NCBI GenBank assembly: GCA_022840285.1 | Contig: JALHIE010000046.1 | Span: forward strand, 1 to 38,443 | Reading direction: 5' to 3' | DNA from: Porphyromonadaceae bacterium | GTDB lineage: Bacteria > Bacteroidota > Bacteroidia > Bacteroidales > Dysgonomonadaceae | DNA: 38,443 nt | In this document: piece after piece, positions 25,173-35,263 of the stretch | Layout: every line of letters starts with the position of its first letter | How positions within the stretch are numbered: the first letter of the stretch is position 1 | Translations under genes and position numbers: made by a program | Notes under the pieces: generated by a model | Database searches by the model: none | Seen by the model: only the letters and a program-made list of their open reading frames with translations | Told to the model about the DNA's origin: nothing

Positions 25173-27135
25173 ATGATCCTTCAGACCGACATAAAATTTG
25201 TTCCGGGTGTGGGCCCCAAACGGGCAGGGATCTTAAATAAGGAACTCGACGTTTTTACGCTGGGCGATTTGTTGCGCTACTATCCTTACCGGTATATCGA
25301 CCGGAGCCGGATGTATTACGTGCACGAAATCGACGGCAGTATGCCGTATATTCAACTCAAAGGAAAAATAACGGCTTTCGAAACGTTCGGCGAAGGACGG
25401 AAGAGACGGCTCGTGGCGCATTTTACCGACAGTACGGGCTTTATCGATCTGGTGTGGTTTCAGGGTATCCGGTTTGTAGAAAGCAAGTACAAGGTCAATC
25501 AGGAGTATATCGTTTTCGGCAAACCCACGCTTTTCAACAACCGTTGGAACATAGCCCACCCCGATATTGATCCCTATTTGAGCGAAGCCGACCGTGAATT
25601 CGAAAGCCGTTCAGAAAATCATCGAAAATGCGTTTGGAATGATAAACGGACGGCTTCCGGAATCACTTTCTGCCGATGTGGTGAAAACGGCTAACCTGAT
25701 TCCGTTTCACGATGCCGTCGAAAACATTCATTTCCCCAGGAATCCCGTACTGCTTCGTGACGCTGAATTCCGGTTGAAATTTGAGGAGTTGTTTTTTATT
25801 CAGCTCAACATTGTCCGGTATGCTGCCGACCGGAAAGCCAAACTCAACGGCTTCGTTTTTAAAAGGGTGGGAAAGTACCTGAATTCGTTTTACGGGAAAC
25901 ACCTGCCGTTTGAGTTGACCAACGCGCAAAAACGTGTAATCAAAGAGATCCGCAAGGATACGGCGTCGGGCAAACAGATGAACCGCCTTTTGCAAGGTGA
26001 TGTGGGTAGCGGGAAAACGCTGGTGGCGGTCATGTGCATGTTGATTGCGTTGGACAACGGCTTTCAGTCTTGCCTGATGGCTCCTACGGAAATCCTGGCG
26101 GCACAGCATCTCGAGACTTTCCGCGGGCTGCTGTCGGACATGAACGTGAATGTGGCGTTGCTGACGGGCTCGACCCGGAAAAAAGAACGTGCGGACATCC
26201 ATGCCGGATTGTTGTCGGGAGACATACACATCCTTATCGGCACCCACGCCCTTATTGAAGATGTGGTGCAATTTAACAACCTGGGATTTGTGGTTATCGA
26301 CGAACAACATCGTTTTGGCATCCCCCGCACGCTCGCCATGACGGTCTACGGCGATCTGGATGTCTCCGTGATCGATGAATTGCCGCCCGGAAGGAAACCG
26401 GTGCAGACACTGCACCGGTACGACAAGAAGCGGGGAGCGCTTTATCAGTTTATCCGCGAACAGGTAGAAGCCGGGAGGCAGGCTTATATCGTCTATCCCC
26501 TGATCGAAGAGAGCGAGACACTGGACCTGAAAAACTTGGAAGAGGGGTTTATCCATATCCGGGAAGCTTTTCCCGAATTTACCGTCTGCAAAATGCACGG
26601 ACGCATGAAGCCTGCCGAGAAAGAGGAGGTGATGCAGCGGTTTGTGGCAAACGAAGCACAGATCATGGTTTCTACCACCGTTATCGAGGTGGGGGTCAAC
26701 GTGCCCAACGCATCGGTAATGGTTGTCGAGAGCGCCCAACGTTTCGGCTTGTCGCAGTTACACCAGTTGCGGGGCAGGGTAGGGCGCGGTGCCGACCAGT
26801 CGTACTGTGTGTTGATCACGCCTTACGAGCTCTCAGCCGATACCCGGAAGCGGATGGAGATCATGACCGAGAGTAACGACGGATTCGTTATCGCCGAAGC
26901 CGATTTGAAACTGCGTGGTCCGGGCGACCTGGAAGGCACGCAGCAAAGCGGCATCCCTTTTAACCTTAAGATTGCTGATCTGGTACGGGATAACGCTATT
27001 CTGTTCCGCACCCGCGAGATTGCAGAAAGCATCATCTCCCAGGACCCTAAGCTGTCCCAACCGGAACATTTGGTGTTGAAACAACAGCTCAGCCGCTTGA
27101 GCGGAAACCGCTACGACTGGGGGAGGATCAGCTGA
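25173..27135 (+). pseudogene. recG: ATP-dependent DNA helicase RecG, frameshifted and missing motif III
   Basis: RecG is a superfamily 2 helicase that reverses stalled replication forks. The first frame (25173-25694) has the N-terminal wedge/OB part, VPGVGPKRAGIL to WNIAHPDIDPYLSEADRE, then runs into unrelated sequence. The native frame resumes near 25595 with NSKAVQKIIENAFG and continues to 27135 with the P-loop GDVGSGKT, the DEQH box, GRVGRGADQSYC and DLKLRGPGDLEGTQQSG. DEQHRFG is followed directly by IPRTLAMTVYG; about 24 residues that normally carry motif III (TAT) are missing. The span is 1963 bases, about 45 codons short of a typical 698-residue RecG. It therefore has one out-of-frame and one in-frame loss. 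Either this is a true pseudogene or the assembly is wrong here. A GTG at 25594 is probably not a real start. Confidence 0.88.
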
Positions 27136-27148
27136 GTTGCCTCAGGCA

Positions 27149-30100
27149 TTATTGCCGTTCGACTTTGGCCCACAGGTTATTGTTGGAGAATTCCAGGGCC
27201 CGTCTTAAATCATTCTCAGCTTCCTTGTCTTGTTTTAGCCCTTTATGCCCTAACCCCCGGATTGTATAATTGATGGAAAGTTGCATGTTTTCTGCTTCAC
27301 TTCTGCCAAAAATTGTACCAACTTCAGATTTGTTGATATTTTCTATTCGTTGGTTCGCATCGGAAATCATAGATTCGAACGTCTTTTTTGCACTTATTTC
27401 ATTGCCTAATTCTAGAAAACCAAGTCCTTTATAATAATCCATAATATTCACTCTGTTTGAAGAAACCGAGGTCGCTTTACTAAAGTATTTTTTTGCCTCA
27501 TCAGTCTTATTTAGTCCCTTGTAAGCCTGAGCAATGTAGTAATTAACCTGCATGTCTCTATTTCCGAGCTTTGCACTGCCTGCTTCTTCTTCCTGGATCT
27601 GAGATTTCAAAAAATATTCCAGTGCTTTGTCATATTCTTTGTTTTTAAAATGAGCAAGTCCAGTCATGAGTTGCGCATTAATGATCAAATCCCTGACATT
27701 CGAAGAGCCCTCCCGATAAGAAAACTGTACCCCCTCGAGCAGCCGTACAGCGTGTTGGGGTCTGTCTGCCAACGTTAAGACATCAATCATTTTGATAAAT
27801 GCATCGTCTCTTTTCTTAACAACCTCCTCGCTCCCCTCAAATAGTTTTAAGCGTGTTTCTATCGGCGTATTGTTTTGGACGTATAACGCATCCAGCTCCG
27901 AATAGTACATCGGTTCATTCCTGTTAAGGTTAACCGCTTTCTCATAATGGGAGATGGCTTTCTGTTTATCGTTGTAATAATGGTGGTATCCCCAACCTAA
28001 GTTTCGAAAGACGATGGATAAATCGGGTGCCAGTTCCGAAGCCTGTTTCCAATAGTTCATCGCCAGCTCGGGTTGTTTCTCGTAAAAGATATTTCCCAAA
28101 TAATAAAAGGCTTTTCCATCATTGGGATTGTATTCCAGCGCTTTTTGCAATACTTCAGCAGATTCCATCCTGTAAGGAAAGATATAATCCACGGAATGCT
28201 CCGATGCTTTATTGAAATAACTTTTGGCTTTTGTACTGTTTCCCTGCTCGTCCTGAATATAACCGAGAAAGTAGTCAAAAAATGGATTTTCACCCTCAAA
28301 TCTTAAAAGTACATCTTCGGCTTCATCCAACAGACCATCGTTTATGTAGCTTACCGCCAGTTCTAAATAATTGTCATCGAATTGCCTCATCTCTTTCTCA
28401 AGAGATGCTAGTATTTCATTTGCTTTTGAAGGGCTTCCTTGCTTTTGAAAGGCTAAATAATGTTCATTTCTAATCCTGAAGTCGAGCGGATCAGTTGCCA
28501 ATACGGATTGAATTGTCAGATAAGCATCGTCCGATTTCCCCAGTTTTCTCTGCAACGCGGCTTTCAACGCTATGGCTCTGTTGTTTCTGTTGTTCGTACT
28601 CAATGATTGTTGAACTTCCGCTAACGCTTTCTGATAATCTCCTTTCATTGTCGACAATTGAGCCAATTGAAAATAGGCTGGTGAATGGTATGCGTAATCC
28701 CATGCAGCCCTGTAAAGGGTATCTCTCGCTTCGTCATATAATCCCAATGCCCGCAATGTCAACCCTTGAAGATAGATCGCTTCACAGTTCGCAGGACGGG
28801 TATAATCTTTAGTCAACCTCCCGATGGCTTTGCTGAAATATTTTCTTGCACGGTGATAGTCACCGTTTTTCAGATAAATATTTCCCACGGCAGTATTCGA
28901 ACGTATGTCTCCCGGATCGCGATTTAAAGCTTCCAGGTACCAATCCATCGGATTGTGTTGAGGAGCATAGAACTGTTCTATGCGTTGACCGGTAAGAAAC
29001 AATTCTTCAACCGTGTTTAATTCCTTTGGATTGGCATAGCCTCTCCAGGGTTCGGGCAGTTTTTTTACTTCATCGAGTTTAACAGGTCGATAGCTAATCA
29101 GTTCGTTGTTGTTTGCATCGGTTAGTTCAGTATAAAGGTTTTCCAGATCATAGGGTTCATCCAACGGAATAGTTTCCGAAAATGGTCTGTCGGGAGAGAT
29201 GACAATTTCCTTTTCAAACACGACCTCGTCTCTGTTTTTTAATATGACGTTAGCTCTTTCAACTTTTTGAGTGGAATAATAGCCCAAATAAACATTGTTG
29301 TTATCCGCTCTTTCGAGGTTTACAGCACCGTTCAAGTTGGCATTTTTAAATCCCTTTATGCCCTTAATCGGATACCAATATTGTTCCCATTCCTTTACTT
29401 CATTTGGTCTGATCCAACTGTAATCGGGCTGATTGTCGGAGTATGCTCCAACCATGATCTCCACATAGGGTCCGTCATTTTCAGTCAGCACCCCCTCAGT
29501 GGCCTGTCCTCTGGGTCCTGAACCCCATTCCCACAACTTGGCACCTTTCACAATGTTATGGTCTCCAACATGGACTGTGCCGGCATCTTTCCCATGATCG
29601 TATCCTCCCATGAAATCTTCTTTCAGGTCATGCACAAAGAAAGAATTCGATTCTTTCACATTTTTCCACCAACTGATATCTACTCCATCTGTGAAGTCCG
29701 CCCCTCTGAAAACCTCCCTCGCAACGGGCCATCTGGCGAAATCCGTTTTTGAATGATAGGTGACAACTCGAGCGCTTGGCGGAAATATGGTTTGATACTC
29801 TTTGCTGGCATGAGCGGCAACGTTGGCCCAATACAAAAAAGTGTGGGTAAGTGGTGTAGCGTTGTGAATCCTCCCTTGCGCTTTGAAATACGATTTGTCC
29901 GGAAACAACGTAATACCAATGGCTCCATCTCATGCCGTGACGAGGCTCATGTTCGCCGACCCATACTGTTTTGCTACCGTCTCCGTTGTCTACCGTCGTA
30001 TAATTTACCGGTAAGAATGTCGATGCCCTGTGATGATGAAAAACGCACCACTCAATCCCGCCTGACACCCAGGCTCCTGTCATACCTATGTTTGACGGTT

Positions 30101-30461
30101 TAACAACACTGTTTTTATAAACGAAGTTGTAGTTATTTGATTTGTCGGTAGCATAATAAAGTTTTCCTCCGATTTCGGGCAGTATACCCAGTTCAATAAA
30201 TTCGTTACCGAGAATAACGAAATTCCAGGGCTTTTCCACCCTTTTGTGCGTATATTGATCATTGAGTTTGAGGGGATAATAATGTCTTGAAGCCCCCTGG
30301 TATGCTTCATTCCTGAAGAAAATCGGGGTTTTTTCGGGTGTTGCCACCGGATAGGTGGGCAATAATATTGTCTTCTCTTCAATGGACACTTTCGTTTGTG
30401 GATGTACAGGAAAGAATATGCACAGAAAACAAACAAACAATACGACTGTTTTTAATCTCAT
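27149..30461 (-). pseudogene. DUF5107/TPR protein split by a one-base frameshift
   Basis: A secreted protein of about 1100 residues in two frames. The N-terminal part (30461 to about 29920) has a signal peptide (MRLKTVVLFVCFLCIFFPVHPQ) and the start of a DUF5107 domain (LPEIGGKLYYA, GGIEWCVFHHHR, GEHEPRHGMRWS). The rest continues in another frame from FPDKSYFKAQGRI with LYWANVAAHAS, FMGGYDHGKDAG and WEWGSGPRGQATEG, followed by about 600 residues of TPR repeats (YQKALAEVQQSLSTN, AISHYEKAVNLN). The total span is 3313 bases, one more than a multiple of three, and the break maps near 29921-29922, where an extra base explains both halves. DUF5107 proteins occur in carbohydrate-use loci; catalytic activity is not established. 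Either a recent mutation or a sequencing error. Confidence 0.85.
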
Positions 30462-30483
30462 GACCGGGAATTTTTGCTGAAGC

Positions 30484-32355
30484 TTATTGGTTTTTTGCTT
30501 GTTGAGTTGTTGGTAAAACATTACCGGAGTGGATGTCGAATATTCTCTCGTGGGTTTTTATTGCTCCATCAACCAGTTCGGAATAGGGTAAGTCTGTGAC
30601 ATCTAAAAAACCGATGTTATAGTTTTCACCATCAAATCTCCCGGTTGAAGGTTGATCGAGCCATTGGAACCAGTGGGTACCTACTACCGATGGATGAGCT
30701 GCTGCATTTTCCACGTAATAACCATAGGCTATACCTCTTTCTTTTTGGTTGATTGTTTGTGCTAACCCGGGGGCGAGTCCTTTTCCCGGAGTTCCAAAAT
30801 GAAATTCGCCGATCATTATCGGTAGATCGGTGAGTCTATCGATTTTTTCAAATACCCTTTCAGAAATTCGATACGAGTATACATTGAGGCTGTAGATATC
30901 AAATCCAACGTTGGCTGATGCCGCAATAATCTCATCGGGCGGATTTCCTCCAAACCTCAATCCCAAATTCAAATGGTTGGGGTCGTATTTTTCGATAGCC
31001 TGGTTAATAATTTGAATGAACTTGGAATACGTATCGTAAACAAATGCTTTTCTCCTGATGGGAGAATCTTCTTCTTTCAAGAAATTCTTTAATGCAGTTT
31101 GTAAAGGCGTTGCTTCACCGTTAAGAATCACCTCCACTAATTCATTTTCTCTGCCTGGCCACGGAGGCTCATTTCCTACGAAATAACCAATGAGGTATGG
31201 ATCATTTTTCAACGGCTCGCATTGAGCTTTGGCCGACGAGTCAACCAGGCGGATGTACCCGGGATCGTATGGATCCGGCATTCCCATTGTGTTTGCATTA
31301 AATCCCCATCCGTAAAGGTTTTTCACATACGCTTTTTTCCGAGATTGACAAAGGGCTTCATCAGACCAGTTTGCGATCGTGTTGAATCCCCATTGATCCA
31401 TACGCCTGGTTGTCTTTTCTATCCATCTTTCCATCCATCCGTTTTCACCATACCTTCTTGTTAGGTTCCAGGTATAATAAGAATTCTCTTCAGACCGGAC
31501 TCCGGTACTTTTTATAAGAGGTGGCAGTTCTTCGTAAATATATTCTCTTCCTTTGGTTCGGGAAAAAGATATTCCCGGGTTTATACCTGTGCTTCCAATG
31601 GAATAAAACAAATAGCCTTCCGGATCAACCAACCACCACTTTCCATCCATCTTTTCGGTTCGGAAGAAACCTGTACCCCTAACCCTCTCTTTAAGGAAAC
31701 CTCCGTATTTTGAAAAACCAAATTCACCTTTTGTGTTGTCTTGATCATCTTTTTTCCAGGAAGCTACAAGTTCGTCATCTGATGTGAAGACACCCGGATT
31801 TCCAGCTATCCATTGACCGAATTTGTTAACTGCCGGAATCGGGCTTAAAATTGAATCCCGGGCATTCACAGTTAATTGGATGTTCCTGATCTCCAATGAA
31901 GGTGAATTCAGCGGTCTGTCCATTTCGAAGCTGATTGAATCAATGTTGTCGATCGCCCCGACCTTTCCGGTAAAATTTATACACATCCCGGGTAAAGCCG
32001 TTTTGCCAATTGCGGCCATATCGTGTCCGACAACATTTCTTCTTTGGAAGTGTATAAGGGGTATGGAAGCCCTCACCCATGCATTCTGAAAGGGCAGTAC
32101 CGTAATTCTTCGTTCTCCGGTTTTATCGTGTAGTACCAAATTAAAACGTTGTGGCGAAGTTGCATATATGTCGAAAGTTAAAAATTCAGAATTTGACCAA
32201 TCTTTTGGCAGTTTCGCGTTTAATTCATCAATGGCCCACTTGTTCTTTGACGATTTGTCAAAATTCACCGTGATCGGACTGTTTTGTGATTTACAACTTA
32301 AGAAGCACGATAGGAATATGCCCAATAATAATGGATGTGTTTTTGATATTTTCAT
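30484..32355 (-). CDS. Secreted glycoside hydrolase lipoprotein, GH50/agarase-like
   Basis: A 623-residue lipoprotein: the signal ends in a lipobox FLSC with Cys21. Residues about 25-180 look like a beta-sandwich carbohydrate-binding module (ITVNFDKSSKNKWAID, LVLHDKTGERRITVLPF). Residues about 220-600 form a (beta/alpha)8 clan GH-A domain: KWWLVDPEGYLFYSIGS, the likely acid/base in YFVGNEPPW, the likely nucleophile in PIMIGEFHFG, and THWFQWLDQPSTGRFDGENYNIGFLDVTD near the C-terminus in two stretches. These endings resemble GH50 beta-agarases. Agarose itself may not be the substrate; related sequences occur outside marine species. The upstream neighbour is a beta-helix protein and the downstream one DUF5107/TPR. 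Confidence 0.75.
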   Translation of the reverse strand: MKISKTHPLLLGIFLSCFLSCKSQNSPITVNFDKSSKNKWAIDELNAKLPKDWSNSEFLTFDIYATSPQRFNLVLHDKTGERRITVLPFQNAWVRASIPLIHFQRRNVVGHDMAAIGKTALPGMCINFTGKVGAIDNIDSISFEMDRPLNSPSLEIRNIQLTVNARDSILSPIPAVNKFGQWIAGNPGVFTSDDELVASWKKDDQDNTKGEFGFSKYGGFLKERVRGTGFFRTEKMDGKWWLVDPEGYLFYSIGSTGINPGISFSRTKGREYIYEELPPLIKSTGVRSEENSYYTWNLTRRYGENGWMERWIEKTTRRMDQWGFNTIANWSDEALCQSRKKAYVKNLYGWGFNANTMGMPDPYDPGYIRLVDSSAKAQCEPLKNDPYLIGYFVGNEPPWPGRENELVEVILNGEATPLQTALKNFLKEEDSPIRRKAFVYDTYSKFIQIINQAIEKYDPNHLNLGLRFGGNPPDEIIAASANVGFDIYSLNVYSYRISERVFEKIDRLTDLPIMIGEFHFGTPGKGLAPGLAQTINQKERGIAYGYYVENAAAHPSVVGTHWFQWLDQPSTGRFDGENYNIGFLDVTDLPYSELVDGAIKTHERIFDIHSGNVLPTTQQAKNQ

Positions 32356-32376
32356 GTGGGGTAAAGTTTTAGAAAT

Positions 32377-33798
32377 TTAATAAGATGGTGGGCTGTCCGG
32401 TGTTTCAATGGAAATGTTGTCAAGTTGAATATAGGTATTTCCCTGTAAGACAGGCAACCATTCCTGCTCAGCGGCTTCCGTATTCAACAATACCCTCGTT
32501 CCTCGATCGAAAACATTATTCTTTATGAAAAAGTTATATGCTCTATTTTGGCTGTTCCACGATTTAATGTGAGCCGGTGTCTCTTTGTCGGGGCGTTGTT
32601 TTCCCCATCCATACCCGGACCTGCGTAACAGGTTATTGGAAAATACGACGTTATCCATGTAACGTTCAGCATCGTTGTCTGCTTTCCCCAGAAAATACTC
32701 GATTGAATAAACACAATCCTCTACCAGGTTATTGGAGTACACTACGTTTTTCATCACGATGGAGTTGTTCCCACCTTTCGAAAACTGATGGGTAATGCCC
32801 GCATCGTACACCTGATAAATATAACAGTTGTCAACCAGAAAGGAATCGCAGCCACCGTAAACTTCAATCGCATTCCCATAGCGTGTAGGGTGTGAACGGG
32901 CGTACAAAGAATCCCCCTGGATAGAGCCCCCAATCCATCCCAGTTCACAATTGGTGACAGTCAGTCCTTTGGTGTAACCGCTGCCTATGCCGTGTGCTCC
33001 ACAGTATTTGATGCATAAATTATCGATAGTAACCTGGTTTCTGGCGTATACGATATTTGTTTTTACAAGCAGTTCAATCGACTCAAAACGTTTTGAGGGA
33101 TTACCTTTCGAAGAATAGAGGTAAACACGTTTTTTCACCTTGTAATCGTGAAAAAAATCCAAATCACGTTTTAGGTCCCGGTAGTCGGAAAAAGGTTCTT
33201 TCGTTTCTATATGTATGGTCCTCCCCGTTTGGTCGTGTTGTCTCATGACCTTGAAAGCACATGCTTCCCCTTCGTTGAATACCAGCGTACCAATGTCGTC
33301 CGGTAGCTCTCGATCGTACATGTAGACGTTCGGTGTTTCGGTTTCACTCCAAACGCCCTCTTTTGCGGCATCGCACGGTGAACCGCATAAGGTAGGTTTA
33401 GCCCCTTTGCCGTAAGCCGAGTAGGTCACCCCATCTTTTGTTTTTAAAGTGCCGCGCCATAGGTCACCCCGCCGGAATAATACTGCGTCCCCCTCGATCA
33501 GGTCAAGTGTATTGACTTTAGCCAAACTCTTTAACGGTCTTTTGACAGACAATCCATCGTTGGCATCGTTTCCTTTTGATGAGACGTAGTAGGTTGTCCC
33601 CGAAATGTGAATATCTGATCGCGTTTTGCGGATCGATTTTTTCATTGCTTCCGCTTTTCGATCGAGTTCCGCGATTACCATCCGGGCAGGTCCTGTTGTA
33701 CCCTGGGTTGTTGTCTGTTCCTGGGAAGAAAGTCGGAAGAGAGACAACCCGATCCAAAAAATTAGAAAAGGAACCCTTTTTATAAACAGGTGAAACAT
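32377..33798 (-). CDS. Secreted right-handed parallel beta-helix protein
   Basis: A 473-residue exported protein with an N-terminal signal segment (FLIFWIGLSLFRLSSQ). The mature start YYVSSKGNDANDGLS, followed by RPLKSLAKVN, is typical of pectate-lyase-like beta-helix proteins. Repeated short strands follow: VTIDNLCIKYCGAHGI, LTVTNCELGW, FLVDNCYIYQVYDAGI, VVYSNNLVEDC, VVFSNNLLRRSG and FFIKNNVFDRG. Many such proteins bind or cleave acidic or complex glycans. I cannot assign a catalytic residue or a polysaccharide-lyase family. It sits 21 bases upstream of the GH50-like gene and is probably co-transcribed with it. Confidence 0.75.
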   Translation of the reverse strand: MFHLFIKRVPFLIFWIGLSLFRLSSQEQTTTQGTTGPARMVIAELDRKAEAMKKSIRKTRSDIHISGTTYYVSSKGNDANDGLSVKRPLKSLAKVNTLDLIEGDAVLFRRGDLWRGTLKTKDGVTYSAYGKGAKPTLCGSPCDAAKEGVWSETETPNVYMYDRELPDDIGTLVFNEGEACAFKVMRQHDQTGRTIHIETKEPFSDYRDLKRDLDFFHDYKVKKRVYLYSSKGNPSKRFESIELLVKTNIVYARNQVTIDNLCIKYCGAHGIGSGYTKGLTVTNCELGWIGGSIQGDSLYARSHPTRYGNAIEVYGGCDSFLVDNCYIYQVYDAGITHQFSKGGNNSIVMKNVVYSNNLVEDCVYSIEYFLGKADNDAERYMDNVVFSNNLLRRSGYGWGKQRPDKETPAHIKSWNSQNRAYNFFIKNNVFDRGTRVLLNTEAAEQEWLPVLQGNTYIQLDNISIETPDSPPSY

Positions 33799-33828
33799 GT
33801 TGTTTCCATACTTTTTATGTTGAATAAT

Positions 33829-35079
33829 TTATTGGAATCTCCGACCGCCAAGCAATTGAAATGCATAAGAGATCCTGAATCTGGTCTGGTTCAGGTTAGA
33901 GCCTCTATTATAGATGTTTTGCGTAATGTCTGTTGGGGTATAGTATCTAAATTCCATTTCCAGGGCGCGGTAGTTATAGCCAAAGCCAAAAAGAAAGTGA
34001 GAAGAGGAGGAGAAATTTTCTCTGTAACTCTTACTGAAAGCAATGTATGATTCCGATAAAATTGCATACGGTACATATGCTGCTTTTACGAACAGTCGGT
34101 TGTTTTTATCCAGGTTCACATGGTATTTAATGCCGACTGGAAATTCTATTGATTTAAGATCAATCGCGTGACCGGTATACGATGGCGGGTTAATTTCGCT
34201 GCCGACAGTAACATTATTTGTTTTGTATGCCAGGTAATTGGCCTCGGCAAAAACACTCCATTTATACCTGTTGAAAGGGAAAATATATTCTGTCTCAATT
34301 CCAAAACCCACGCTGCTTTCTTTGTCAAAGCAGATCATTGGGCCTGCATCAACTGAATTCCGGATTTCAAACTGGGCACTGTTTAGACTAACTCCTGGTT
34401 TGAGTAACAGAATGCCATCTCTTACCTGAATACTTTTGTATGTGGTGTAATTGTCGTTCTTACATTGGTAATAATCTTCAAAATACCTTACCAGATCTTT
34501 TTTTGTATAGGAGATTCCATCGGCATTTTTCTTATCATCACATGCCAGGTACATATTTAATTGATCCCTGAAGCTGTTGTCATATAATATTTGTTGGATA
34601 AAATTGGGTGTTGGTTCAACTTGATATTTTTTATAAACAAGAGGTACGATGTTGGAGTCCTCCATGCTGAAAAAGAAAAGAGGTGTACCATAGTCGTGGT
34701 ACGAGTAAAGTGATGCCGATTTTCCTTCAACCAGCACATTGAGGAAAGCATGACCCTCTTCCCATTGACTTAGGGTGTCCTTAATATTTTTTATCCTGTC
34801 ACGCGACATGTCAATGGATATAAGCGCCCTTATACACTTGAGTTCATCCTCTATACCAAATTCTTCAATTTTTGACAATTCAATCTTTTGTATATTTTTA
34901 GAATTGTTTAATTTATATTCAAAAGTCATGGTAGATTCTTCATTGCCAATATTCCTGATAAGGCAAGGGGTTCTTTCGTGCCGGTTATTGATGATATACC
35001 CTGCTTTGAATTTAACCTGTGCGGACGATAATAAACATATCGAGAAGAAGAACGAGATAAGTAAATGTTTATTTGCCAT
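33829..35079 (-). CDS. Exported hypothetical protein with C-terminal outer-membrane beta-barrel
   Basis: A 416-residue protein with a signal peptide (HLLISFFFSICLLSSAQ). The first 220 residues have no recognised domain. The second half shows alternating short amphipathic strands with aromatic girdles, such as VGFGIETEYIFPFNRYKWSV, FVKAAYVPYAILSES, HFLFGFGYNYRALEMEFRYY and FRISYAFQLL, typical of an eight-strand outer-membrane barrel. It is separated by 184 bases from the GH39-like gene and has its own putative promoter, so it may not be part of the glycosidase operon. No function can be assigned. Confidence 0.65.
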   Translation of the reverse strand: MANKHLLISFFFSICLLSSAQVKFKAGYIINNRHERTPCLIRNIGNEESTMTFEYKLNNSKNIQKIELSKIEEFGIEDELKCIRALISIDMSRDRIKNIKDTLSQWEEGHAFLNVLVEGKSASLYSYHDYGTPLFFFSMEDSNIVPLVYKKYQVEPTPNFIQQILYDNSFRDQLNMYLACDDKKNADGISYTKKDLVRYFEDYYQCKNDNYTTYKSIQVRDGILLLKPGVSLNSAQFEIRNSVDAGPMICFDKESSVGFGIETEYIFPFNRYKWSVFAEANYLAYKTNNVTVGSEINPPSYTGHAIDLKSIEFPVGIKYHVNLDKNNRLFVKAAYVPYAILSESYIAFSKSYRENFSSSSHFLFGFGYNYRALEMEFRYYTPTDITQNIYNRGSNLNQTRFRISYAFQLLGGRRFQ

Positions 35080-35163
35080 TGGATAATAATTTTGGTATTT
35101 ATTCGAGTTTTAGAAAACAAGCGATCTCCTTTGTCAGCATATTTTCCTGCAAGATCAACGACC

Positions 35164-35171
35164 CAAATTTA
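35164..35171 (-). promoter_or_regulatory. Putative -7 element upstream of the barrel-protein gene
   Basis: Read on the minus strand, TAAATTTG is an exact match to the Bacteroidetes -7 consensus and is identical to that upstream of nadE. A partial -33 element (GTTG) lies at 35188-35191. It is about 85 bases upstream of the start at 35079. The rest of the gap to 35263 has a weak ATTACAA/TTGTAAT inverted repeat with a long loop. Confidence 0.45.
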
Positions 35172-35263
35172 CAAAAAATTGCAGATACAACTAAGAAAAT
35201 CATCAACTATTTTGCTCTATTACAAGTTTTGAATGATTTTTTTACGTTTGTAATTGGGACTAA

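Noticed and set aside
25663..26739. Long minus-strand open frame (358 codons) opposite recG
   Set aside because: It is antisense to conserved RecG helicase motifs and shows no family features; it is a frame shadow.
25594..27135. A separate truncated RecG gene starting at GTG 25594
   Set aside because: The residues at the start (NSKAVQKII) are internal RecG sequence, so this is the second half of a frameshifted gene rather than an independent one.
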